Shown: positions 1-4,822 of the stretch, piece after piece
How positions within the stretch are numbered: position 1 is the stretch's first letter
Layout: every line of letters begins with the position of its first letter
NCBI GenBank assembly: GCA_018657165.1
Contig: JABHXS010000070.1
Location: forward strand, 1 to 8,298
Reading direction: 5' to 3'
DNA length: 8,298 bases
Origin: Nitrosomonadales bacterium
GTDB taxonomy: Bacteria > Pseudomonadota > Gammaproteobacteria > Burkholderiales > Methylophilaceae
Position numbers and translations under genes: made by a program
The notes under the pieces: model-generated
The model's input: the letters and a program-made list of their open reading frames with translations, nothing else
Told to the model about the DNA's origin: nothing
Databases searched by the model: none

Positions 1-195
1 CTAGAGTCTTAACAATCAGGTGTATAAAATAGGTACTAAAGCTAGTTGGACTATGACCTCCATAAAGCACAAAAATACCCAATAATTGAATATGTTAAGG
101 GGTACAGCTAGGGGTATTTATATCTAATTAAGTTAAAATCCTTATAAATAAAGGTATAGAAGCAGTAGTACGGTGGTGCTTACCTCCACCAATTA
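1..195. other. Non-coding region downstream of the cyclo-ligase gene; possible structured RNA
   Basis: No credible reading frame lies here on either strand. On the plus strand a rod-like fold can be drawn. TATAAA near 23 faces TTTATA near 118. CTAG near 45 faces CTAG near 111. ACCTC near 57 faces GGGGT near 100, with unpaired stretches between. The strand around 98-115 (AAGGGGTACAGC, then a G-rich stretch) resembles, from memory, the 3' strand of the 6S RNA central bubble. The 6S gene (ssrS) often neighbours the 5-formyl-THF cyclo-ligase gene in proteobacteria. The window starts at base 1, so a 5' part could be cut off. Against 6S, the segment inside the innermost helix seems short. This is a hypothesis only. 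Confidence 0.25.
172..190. repeat. Short inverted repeat just downstream of the cyclo-ligase gene
   Basis: GGTGG (172-176) can pair with CCACC (186-190) around a 9-nt loop. It begins 6 nt beyond the minus-strand stop codon at 196-198. No T-tract follows on the minus strand, so it is not a classical intrinsic terminator. It could protect the 3' end of the transcript or belong to the neighbouring structured region. Confidence 0.35.
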
Positions 196-762
196 TTAAA
201 AAGAATAGTTTTTATTGGGAGTAACACTACAGGTCAAAGGTATATCATGTTCGTTTGTATCTTCTATGACTTCACAAGGGCTAAAAAGGCTGATGCCAAT
301 TTTTTTTACATCCTTGTGTAAAGAAGCAAAAAAACGATCATAAAATCCTTTTCCGTAACCTACTCGATATCCTTTCAGGTCAAATGCTAACAGAGGGGTG
401 ATAACAAGATCAATTTTATTGTTTTCTACCCAAACAGGATCAATTGGTTCGGTAATATTATTTTTTGTTTGTTTTGTTTTAGTATTAGTTTTAAATTCTG
501 CATTTTTTAGTGTCCCATCATTAAAATTACTGACAGGCACAACAACATCGATATTATTTTTCCAGCAATACTGAATGATTGGTGAGGTGTTTATTTCACC
601 TTTTGAATGAATAGGTAAAAAACAATGAATGCATTTGGGGTTATATTTTTTTATAAGCTCAATAGTGTTTTTTAGAAGTTGTGATGACTCCTCTTCAAAT
701 TTAGTTGAAGATAGTTCTTGGCGCTTTTTCAAATATGTCTTTCTTACTATGTCTTTTTTCAA
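196..762 (-). CDS. fau: 5-formyltetrahydrofolate cyclo-ligase (5,10-methenyl-THF synthetase)
   Basis: Cytosolic enzyme that converts 5-formyl-THF to 5,10-methenyl-THF at the cost of ATP, returning the storage or by-product folate to the one-carbon pool. The 188 residues match the usual family length. A basic N-terminus (KKDIVRKTYLKKRQELS) fits the ATP-binding end. KGEINT (54-59) supplies the conserved Glu. ITPLLAFD (121-128) and the hallmark GYRVGYGKGFYDRFF (131-145) form the C-terminal signature, followed by EHDIPL (171-176). The start is TTG at 762-760, because no ATG or GTG lies between it and the in-frame stop at 786-784. No Shine-Dalgarno sequence is visible, so expression may be low or depend on panB, which ends 99 nt upstream on the same strand. 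Also known as ygfA. The family call is firm; the exact start is less so. Confidence 0.93.
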   Translation of the reverse strand: MKKDIVRKTYLKKRQELSSTKFEEESSQLLKNTIELIKKYNPKCIHCFLPIHSKGEINTSPIIQYCWKNNIDVVVPVSNFNDGTLKNAEFKTNTKTKQTKNNITEPIDPVWVENNKIDLVITPLLAFDLKGYRVGYGKGFYDRFFASLHKDVKKIGISLFSPCEVIEDTNEHDIPLTCSVTPNKNYSF

Positions 763-775
763 AATAATAGCAGAA

Positions 776-834
776 ACAGAGGGCTACAAATTAAACATAC
801 ATAACATTTATTATCATGCCTTATAATCCTCTGT
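776..834. repeat. Inverted repeat in the panB-fau intergenic leader
   Basis: ACAGAGG (776-782) is matched by CCTCTGT (828-834), a perfect 7-bp pair enclosing 45 nt. A smaller ATAA/TTAT hairpin (801-804 with 811-814) lies inside. Read on the minus strand, it falls wholly between the panB stop and the cyclo-ligase start. It has no T-tract, so it does not look like a terminator. It may be a leader structure of the cyclo-ligase mRNA, or chance in AT-rich sequence. Confidence 0.35.
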
Positions 835-861
835 AACAACTTTTAAATAGCATTTTATTTC

Positions 862-1674
862 TTATTTATCTTGACCCTTACCCGGTGCGTATGTTTCTTC
901 TGCTGATGGAAATGCTTTTGCATGCACATCTGCAGCGAACTTATTCACGGCATCTTTGATAAGATCAGCACCATTCATATATGTTCTTACAAATTTAGGC
1001 TTGAAATCTGTAGATAAACCTAGCATATCCGGAAGAACCAGCGCTTGTCCATCGACGTCCAAACCAGCACCAACACCAACTACGGGGATAGAAACTGCAT
1101 CTCTAACCGCAGCGCCTACATGTTGTGGTACTGCTTCTAATACGATTGCAATACATCCAAGCTTATCAAGTTTTTTAGCATCTTCAATGATACTAAGCTC
1201 ACTTTCTTTGGTTTTACCTTGGGCTTTAAATCCACCGATTGCATTATGATGAGATGGTGTAAGGCCAATGTGTCCAATTGTTGGGATGCCTGATTGAGAA
1301 AGATGAGCGTAGAGCTCTTCGTTTCCATCAACACCTTCTATTTTAAGCGCATTTGCTCCAGCCTTGATTAAGGTTTCAACGTTATCCATTGCCTCCTTAA
1401 ATCCCTTTCTATTACTCATGAAAGGCATACCAGCAATAAGAAATTTATCTTTTGCTCCTTTTTTTACCGCTCTGGTGTGCATCGCAATTGTTTCCACATC
1501 GCAACTCAAAGTATCTTCATGGCCATGGACTACCATATTTAAATCATCACCAATCAAAATACCATTGATGTCTGTGTCGTTAAGAATCTTTGCACTCCAG
1601 TACTCATGAGAAGTAACAACTACAATTTTCGTTCCATCTGCTTTTAACTTTTTAAAATTTTCTAATACGCTCAT
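862..1674 (-). CDS. panB: 3-methyl-2-oxobutanoate hydroxymethyltransferase (PanB), atypical metal site
   Basis: PanB transfers a hydroxymethyl group from 5,10-methylene-THF to 2-oxoisovalerate, making ketopantoate for pantothenate and CoA. The 270 residues align end to end with the family: ILIGDDLNMVVHGH (39-52), HTRAVKKGA (66-74), ALKIEGVDG (109-117), GHIGLTP (134-140), IVLEAVP (177-183), VGVGAG (199-204) and the C-terminal FPSAEETY. By alignment from memory to the E. coli enzyme, D43, K111, E113, H135 and E180 match known active-site residues. The second metal-ligand Asp (E. coli D84, in LADLPFM) is glycine here (IAGMPFM, G82). VTSHEYWSA (20-28) also departs from the usual TAYD motif. ATG start with AGGGG six bases upstream. 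No panC is adjacent. The family is certain, but full catalytic competence is not. Confidence 0.9.
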   Translation of the reverse strand: MSVLENFKKLKADGTKIVVVTSHEYWSAKILNDTDINGILIGDDLNMVVHGHEDTLSCDVETIAMHTRAVKKGAKDKFLIAGMPFMSNRKGFKEAMDNVETLIKAGANALKIEGVDGNEELYAHLSQSGIPTIGHIGLTPSHHNAIGGFKAQGKTKESELSIIEDAKKLDKLGCIAIVLEAVPQHVGAAVRDAVSIPVVGVGAGLDVDGQALVLPDMLGLSTDFKPKFVRTYMNGADLIKDAVNKFAADVHAKAFPSAEETYAPGKGQDK

Positions 1675-1719
1675 TATCTTCCCCTTAAATTGTTTATAGA
1701 AAAATAAGTCTGATAATTC

Positions 1720-1725
1720 AGTATA
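1720..1725 (-). promoter_or_regulatory. Candidate -10 element for panB
   Basis: On the minus strand this reads TATACT, five of six matches to TATAAT, about 46 nt upstream of the panB ATG. At 17-bp spacing the -35 hexamer would be ATTTTC (1743-1748), a poor match that falls inside the palindrome at 1742-1757. Candidate only. Confidence 0.3.
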
Positions 1726-1741
1726 AGGGAATTCATAAAAA

Positions 1742-1757
1742 AGAAAATTTATTTTCT
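1742..1757. promoter_or_regulatory. Operator-like palindrome between panB and the divergent 47-residue gene
   Basis: AGAAAATTTATTTTCT consists of perfect 7-bp arms around a TT centre. It sits in the 152-bp divergent intergenic region and overlaps the expected -35 position of the candidate panB promoter. That geometry suits a dimeric regulator, but AT-rich DNA yields such palindromes by chance fairly often. Confidence 0.35.
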
Positions 1758-1762
1758 AAACA

Positions 1763-1791
1763 TTGTTAATTTACTAAAAAAATGATTATAT
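1763..1791 (+). promoter_or_regulatory. Candidate sigma-70 promoter for the 47-residue membrane protein gene
   Basis: TTGTTA (1763-1768) is followed after 17 bp by TTATAT (1786-1791), both imperfect matches to consensus. The predicted transcript would start near 1798, giving a leader of about 29 nt. The surrounding AT-richness makes this weak evidence. Confidence 0.3.
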
Positions 1792-1826
1792 ATAACTATA
1801 TTTAAATTATTTAGGTGAGGGTTACT

Positions 1827-1970
1827 ATGGCTGTATACGATCAAAAGGAATTAGAGCAATGGAAGAATGGCTTACTGGGAAAACAAGCTGGCTCTTCTAA
1901 TAAAAAAATCCTACTCATTGTTGTGGTTGCAGTAGTGGTTGTCATTGCATATCTATATTTATCAAAGTAA
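1827..1970 (+). CDS. Small single-pass membrane protein, 47 residues, unknown function
   Basis: The protein has a polar, charged N-terminal half (MAVYDQKELEQWKNGLLGK, 1-19), a short Ser/Asn/Lys linker (23-27) and a very hydrophobic Ile/Leu/Val/Ala helix (28-45) ending in LSK. KK before the helix suggests the N-terminus stays in the cytoplasm and the protein is anchored by its C-terminus. The start is well supported: GGTGAGG (1814-1820) lies six bases before the ATG. The good ribosome site, complete frame and clean TM segment argue for a real gene despite its length. It is transcribed divergently from panB. I do not recognise a family; it could be a membrane-anchored partner of an unlinked complex. 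Confidence 0.7.
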   Translation: MAVYDQKELEQWKNGLLGKQAGSSNKKILLIVVVAVVVVIAYLYLSK

Positions 1971-1989
1971 ATAATTAAAAAAGTCAGTT

Positions 1990-2010
1990 AGCCTATTTGG
2001 GCTTTGCTTA
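1990..2010 (+). terminator. Weak hairpin after the 47-residue gene
   Basis: AGCC (1990-1993) pairs with GGCT (2000-2003), extendable by one T-G pair to a 4-nt loop, and is followed by TTTGCTTA. The stem is short and the T-tract interrupted, so termination would be partial and some readthrough into the next small gene is plausible. Confidence 0.25.
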
Positions 2011-2020
2011 ACGCATAGAT

Positions 2021-2179
2021 ATGGGGGTTAGATCAAAGCTATGCTTTAAGTGTAATTCTGCATATAGAATTCTCTATCTTTGTGAATACGAACAAAATGA
2101 TTGGGTATTTCTATGTCAACAATGTTTTCTCGATATCAAACCAAAGCATGAGGACACCTATCGGTATGGTGGAACATGA
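2021..2179 (+). CDS. Zinc-ribbon-like mini-protein with two CxxC pairs, 52 residues
   Basis: The frame has two CxxC pairs 20 residues apart: CFKC (8-11) and CQQC (32-35), plus a lone Cys21. The middle (AYRILYLCEYEQNDWVFLC) alternates in a beta-strand-like way, as in zinc ribbons, and the C-terminus reads HEDTYRYGGT. I recall small proteobacterial proteins of this layout that end in YGGTWK. Here the codon after GGT is TGA, one base from TGG (Trp), and the frame would run on through KNFK to TAA at 2192-2194. So the protein either ends naturally, has lost its last residues by one substitution, or is read through. The only ATG in reach is at 2021 and its Shine-Dalgarno sequence is weak. A role in metal binding or as a small adaptor is inference. 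The coding call rests on the Cys spacing. Confidence 0.62.
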   Translation: MGVRSKLCFKCNSAYRILYLCEYEQNDWVFLCQQCFLDIKPKHEDTYRYGGT

Positions 2180-2211
2180 AAAAATTTTAAATAAACCAAC
2201 CAATCAGACAA

Positions 2212-2769
2212 ATGCTCAAAATTCTTATCGCAATAATTACGTTAATACCAAGCACCCTATTTGCACAAGAATTATGCACTTATGATTATCTTAAAAAAGA
2301 AATACCAACTCTTTATAAAAAGGTTGTAGCGAAAACAAACTCCCTTCCGAAGATTTTTACTTTTTGCTCAGGCGGGAGTCATTATTTATTCAATGTCACA
2401 ATGTTTCAGAAATTTAATAACGGCATTGGGATCAATAGAGCCCTAGAAAAGGACTTATTCAGCTACCTTCTTATGGAATATGATGCGAATAGTTATTCAA
2501 GAACAAGTTTGGTTGCCGGCAAGGATCAGCAATTACAGCTTGTCACCAACTTCACGAACAAGAAGCCGTTTGAAGCAACAGAGGTGAGACAAGAAGTTTT
2601 TGTGGGTGGGAAGGCAGAACAAAGCATCAGTTATGGTAAATCAGTAATTTATATTAGACGAAACAACTCTAAGTTTTCTCAATACTTCAAGCCTATCAAC
2701 CTATCAAAGGAAGATAGAATTTACCTTGAGAAATTTAAACAGTTTGTCGGGGTGCAAAAACTTAACTAA
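2212..2769 (+). CDS. Secreted or periplasmic protein of unknown function, 185 residues
   Basis: An N-terminal signal peptide is clear: MLKILIAIITLIPSTLFAQE has one Lys, a hydrophobic core and a plausible signal peptidase I site after FAQ or LFA. The mature part has only two cysteines (C22 and C52), which could form a disulfide in the periplasm. It is rich in Lys, Asn, Ser and aromatic residues, with possible beta-strands (LQLVTNF, SVIYIRR) and a charged amphipathic C-terminal helix (SKEDRIYLEKFKQF). I recognise no domain. The ATG at 2212 is the only start between the upstream stop (2188-2190) and the signal core. No Shine-Dalgarno sequence is evident. It lies 32 nt after the CxxC mini-protein gene, so the two may share a transcript, and it ends one base from the stop of the opposing 44-residue gene. 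Confidence 0.8.
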   Translation: MLKILIAIITLIPSTLFAQELCTYDYLKKEIPTLYKKVVAKTNSLPKIFTFCSGGSHYLFNVTMFQKFNNGIGINRALEKDLFSYLLMEYDANSYSRTSLVAGKDQQLQLVTNFTNKKPFEATEVRQEVFVGGKAEQSISYGKSVIYIRRNNSKFSQYFKPINLSKEDRIYLEKFKQFVGVQKLN

Positions 2770-2770
2770 A

Positions 2771-2905
2771 TTAAAAGAAAATATATTTCACAAGGGCGCA
2801 TATACCGAGCACTAAAAAAACTGCGGCCAGATATGACATGAGCATCATTGGCTTACATCTATGTGCAGGACACTCTTCCCTTTTACTTTTACTAACCATA
2901 ACCAT
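2771..2905 (-). CDS. Small Cys/His plus one-TM membrane protein, 44 residues
   Basis: A short basic cytoplasmic segment (SKSKREE) leads into CPAHRC (12-17), a cluster of two Cys and one His that could bind a metal or a redox cofactor. A single hydrophobic segment follows (about 22-39, with Cys36), then a KYIFF tail. A good ribosome site supports translation: AGAAGG on the minus strand (2910-2915) lies 4 nt before ATG 2903-2905 and 10 nt before an alternative ATG at residue 3. The gene fills most of the gap between the secreted protein gene and dhaL. It converges with the former (1 nt between stops) and diverges from the latter. I do not know the family; chance production of SD, ATG, Cys/His motif and TM in one frame seems unlikely. 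Confidence 0.62.
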   Translation of the reverse strand: MVMVSKSKREECPAHRCKPMMLMSYLAAVFLVLGICALVKYIFF

Positions 2906-2909
2906 TTAA

Positions 2910-2915
2910 CCTTCT
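2910..2915 (-). promoter_or_regulatory. Ribosome binding site of the 44-residue membrane protein gene
   Basis: AGAAGG on the minus strand. The 4-nt spacing to the first ATG is short and the 10-nt spacing to the ATG at codon 3 is long, so either start is possible (44 or 42 residues). Confidence 0.55.
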
Positions 2916-2958
2916 AGATTAAAATTAAAAGACTGTATTCAAGTTAAAAAATTCATTT

Positions 2959-2964
2959 TATACT
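2959..2964 (+). promoter_or_regulatory. Candidate -10 element for the dhaL operon
   Basis: TATACT matches the -10 consensus at five of six positions and lies 27 nt before the dhaL ATG, giving a leader of about 20 nt. No good -35 hexamer is seen at 16-18 bp; TTCAAG at 15 bp is the nearest. An activator may be needed, or the call may be wrong. Confidence 0.35.
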
Positions 2965-2991
2965 AAGTTTTTATCCATCAAAAAAATAAAT

Positions 2992-3615
2992 ATGAAAAGC
3001 GACTTTATCATTCAATGTATTGATAATATTACAAATTGTATTGTGGAAAGTGAGTCAGAAATTGAGTCCTTAGATAGGGTGATTGGTGATGGAGATCATT
3101 ATATTAATATTAAGAGAGGGGCTTTGGCTGTTCAGTCAATCAAAGGTGACCTTAATCATTTAACAAATGCTGAAGCCTTTAAAAAAATAGGGATGACAAT
3201 AATGTCATCTGTGGGCGGTGCCTCCGGCCCTCTTTTTGCAAGTTTCTTTTTAGCATTGTCCAAAGAAGTTTCGGACAATGATGATCTGCATAAATTTAGC
3301 CTGGGTTTTTCTAGAGGCGTAGAATCAATTATGCAAAGAGGTAAATCCAAATTAGGGGATAAGACTATGCTTGATGTATTGATCCCTGTTTCAGAAAAGC
3401 TTCAATCATTAGTTAAGGATGGGTGTGAAAAAAATATAATGATTAAAGAGATTGATTTAACCGCCCAGGCTGGCGTGATTGCAACAAAAGATTTGATCCC
3501 CGCCAAAGGTAGGTCGGCTGGGTTGGCTGAGAGAGCGGTTGGTCATATTGATCCGGGCGCTAAAACATGTCAAATAATTATCAGCACCATTTGTAATCAA
3601 TTAAATAAGGGTTAA
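2992..3615 (+). CDS. dhaL: Dihydroxyacetone kinase, nucleotide-binding subunit DhaL
   Basis: DhaL holds the Mg-nucleotide and passes a phosphate to the substrate covalently held by DhaK. The 207 residues match the usual ~210. The metal-nucleotide loop LDRVIGDGDHYINIKRG (27-43) carries D28, D33 and D35. The phosphate-contact segment VGGASGPL is at 74-81, GDKTMLD at 122-128 and the C-terminal GRSAGLAERAVGHIDPGA at 173-190. All signature elements are intact, so it should be active. In DhaM-dependent systems the bound ADP is rephosphorylated in place; in ATP-dependent ones the nucleotide exchanges. No dhaM lies in the window. It is first in a tight operon with dhaK only 6 nt downstream. No Shine-Dalgarno sequence is evident before the ATG. 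Confidence 0.92.
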   Translation: MKSDFIIQCIDNITNCIVESESEIESLDRVIGDGDHYINIKRGALAVQSIKGDLNHLTNAEAFKKIGMTIMSSVGGASGPLFASFFLALSKEVSDNDDLHKFSLGFSRGVESIMQRGKSKLGDKTMLDVLIPVSEKLQSLVKDGCEKNIMIKEIDLTAQAGVIATKDLIPAKGRSAGLAERAVGHIDPGAKTCQIIISTICNQLNKG

Positions 3616-3621
3616 ATTGAG

Positions 3622-4626
3622 ATGAAAAAATTTTTAAATCAAACGGATAACTTTATCGTAGATAGTTTAAAAGGCTACGCCAAGGCGCATGAGGATTTAA
3701 TTTACCTTAATCTTGATCCTGTCTTTGTAACCCGTAAAGAAATTAACCCCAATAAAGTCCTTTTGGTTTCTGGTGGTGGCTCAGGGCATGAGCCACTCCA
3801 TACAGGGTACTTGGGACAAGGGATGTTAGATGTGGCTTGCCCAGGGCATGTGTTCACCTCACCTACCCCCGATCAAATGATTTCGGCTATTGAATATTGT
3901 CAGCCTAAGAGCGGTGTTTTATTTATCGTAAAAAATTACTCTGGTGATGTGATGAACTTTGAAATGGCATCGGAAATGATTACCTTTGATCACCAGACCG
4001 TTTTAACCAATGACGATGCTGCTGTATTCAATTCAAGCTATACAACAGGTAAGCGAGGCGTTGCAGGCACGGTCATAGTTGAGAAAGTTGTTGGTAGCCT
4101 TGCTGAGTCTGGTAGTGATTTAACAGCTTGTAAGGTGCTTGGGGATAAAGTGAATCATCATTCATCAAGTATTGGGGTAGCGCTGTCAAGCTGCACTATT
4201 CCTGCTGCTGGAAAGCCAACTTTTTCGATTGGAGAAAATGAAATTGAATTCGGAGTCGGCATTCATGGCGAACCCGGTAGAAAACGAGAAAAAATTAAAG
4301 CAGCCAATCTGATTGTTGAGGATATGGTCGCAGCCATCCTAAAGGATTTCGATGAAAAATCGTTAGATGTTAAGGATCCCGGGGGCATACTTCTTTTGGT
4401 CAATGGGTTTTCAGGAACACCGTTATCAGAATTATATTTAATTTATAATGCTGTTGCTGAGCAACTCAGCAAGAAAAATATCCATATATCCCGCTCTTTA
4501 GTAGGAAACTATACAACAGCCTTAGATATGGCGGGTGCTTCAATCACAATGTGCTTGCTTGATGATGAGATAAAAAAACATTGGGACGCACCCGTTTTAA
4601 CACCAAACCTTCGATGGGGTAACTGA
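3622..4626 (+). CDS. dhaK: Dihydroxyacetone kinase, substrate-binding subunit DhaK
   Basis: DhaK binds a short-chain ketose such as dihydroxyacetone through a hemiaminal with an active-site His and presents it to DhaL for phosphorylation, here giving DHAP if the substrate is DHA. The key residues are present: SGGGSGHEP (50-58) with H56, NYSGD (105-109) with D109, and VGIHGEPG (212-219) with the covalent H215 (E. coli H218). The length of 334 is nearer the shorter DhaK type (about 330) than E. coli DhaK (356). It follows dhaL by 6 nt and ends in TGA, immediately followed by TAG. Related kinases act on erythrulose and other small ketoses, so DHA is the default rather than a proven substrate. 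Gene order is dhaL-dhaK, the reverse of E. coli dhaKLM. Confidence 0.94.
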   Translation: MKKFLNQTDNFIVDSLKGYAKAHEDLIYLNLDPVFVTRKEINPNKVLLVSGGGSGHEPLHTGYLGQGMLDVACPGHVFTSPTPDQMISAIEYCQPKSGVLFIVKNYSGDVMNFEMASEMITFDHQTVLTNDDAAVFNSSYTTGKRGVAGTVIVEKVVGSLAESGSDLTACKVLGDKVNHHSSSIGVALSSCTIPAAGKPTFSIGENEIEFGVGIHGEPGRKREKIKAANLIVEDMVAAILKDFDEKSLDVKDPGGILLLVNGFSGTPLSELYLIYNAVAEQLSKKNIHISRSLVGNYTTALDMAGASITMCLLDDEIKKHWDAPVLTPNLRWGN

Positions 4627-4630
4627 TAGT

Positions 4631-4813
4631 ATGTTTAAAAAACATTTAAATGAAGCGGGAAAGAGTTATTGGGAGCATTTTAAGTTTGCCTTTATCGCAG
4701 GCTTTATACTTCTGTACGCAGGCATTGCCTCAATCATTCACGCGATTTTTCCGTGCTTTTTTAAGTTTACCAGCTTAAAAATTGTAAAATCTTTAATAAA
4801 AAAAGCAGGATAA
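4631..4813 (+). CDS. DUF6356 family small membrane protein, 60 residues
   Basis: The layout is a short basic-polar N-terminus (MFKKHLNEAGKSYWEHFKFA), one long hydrophobic segment (about 20-45, ending HAIFPCFFKF) and an amphipathic Lys-rich tail. The GxSYxEHxxxA start and the HAxFPxxF motif match what I recall of DUF6356 proteins, which are small and of unknown function. It sits 4 nt after dhaK and 9 nt before the transporter, inside the operon, so co-expression is likely. DUF6356 genes also occur in unrelated contexts, so a specific partnership with the transporter is only a suggestion. Confidence 0.82.
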   Translation: MFKKHLNEAGKSYWEHFKFAFIAGFILLYAGIASIIHAIFPCFFKFTSLKIVKSLIKKAG

Positions 4814-4816
4814 GGA
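4812..4816 (+). promoter_or_regulatory. Ribosome binding site for the TTG start of the transporter gene
   Basis: AAGGA overlaps the TAA stop of the upstream small gene and lies 6 nt before the TTG at 4823. This placement decides the non-ATG start and suggests translational coupling between the two membrane proteins. Confidence 0.6.
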
Positions 4817-4822
4817 ATAGCC

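Noticed and set aside
629..826. 65-codon plus-strand frame over the cyclo-ligase start
   Set aside because: It is antisense to the conserved cyclo-ligase and rich in residues produced by reversing that gene.
763..861. Tetrahydrofolate riboswitch upstream of the cyclo-ligase gene
   Set aside because: The leader lacks the conserved THF riboswitch core as I recall it; only a simple inverted repeat is seen.
956..1609. Several open frames (956-1249, 1137-1334, 1364-1609) within panB
   Set aside because: All lie in other frames or on the opposite strand of a full-length PanB with complete motifs.
2177..2179. Genome-wide UGA = Trp code, suggested by TGA at the expected Trp codon and by dhaK ending TGA-TAG
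   Set aside because: The transporter alone has about ten Trp codons, all TGG, which is not expected if TGA were a Trp codon in such AT-rich DNA. A local change or natural stop is simpler.
2082..2285. 67-codon plus-strand frame overlapping the CxxC mini-protein and the secreted protein starts
   Set aside because: It overlaps two better-supported genes in other frames, has no recognisable features and lacks a ribosome site.
3156..3350. 64-codon minus-strand frame inside dhaL
   Set aside because: It is antisense to conserved DhaL motifs and has no independent support.
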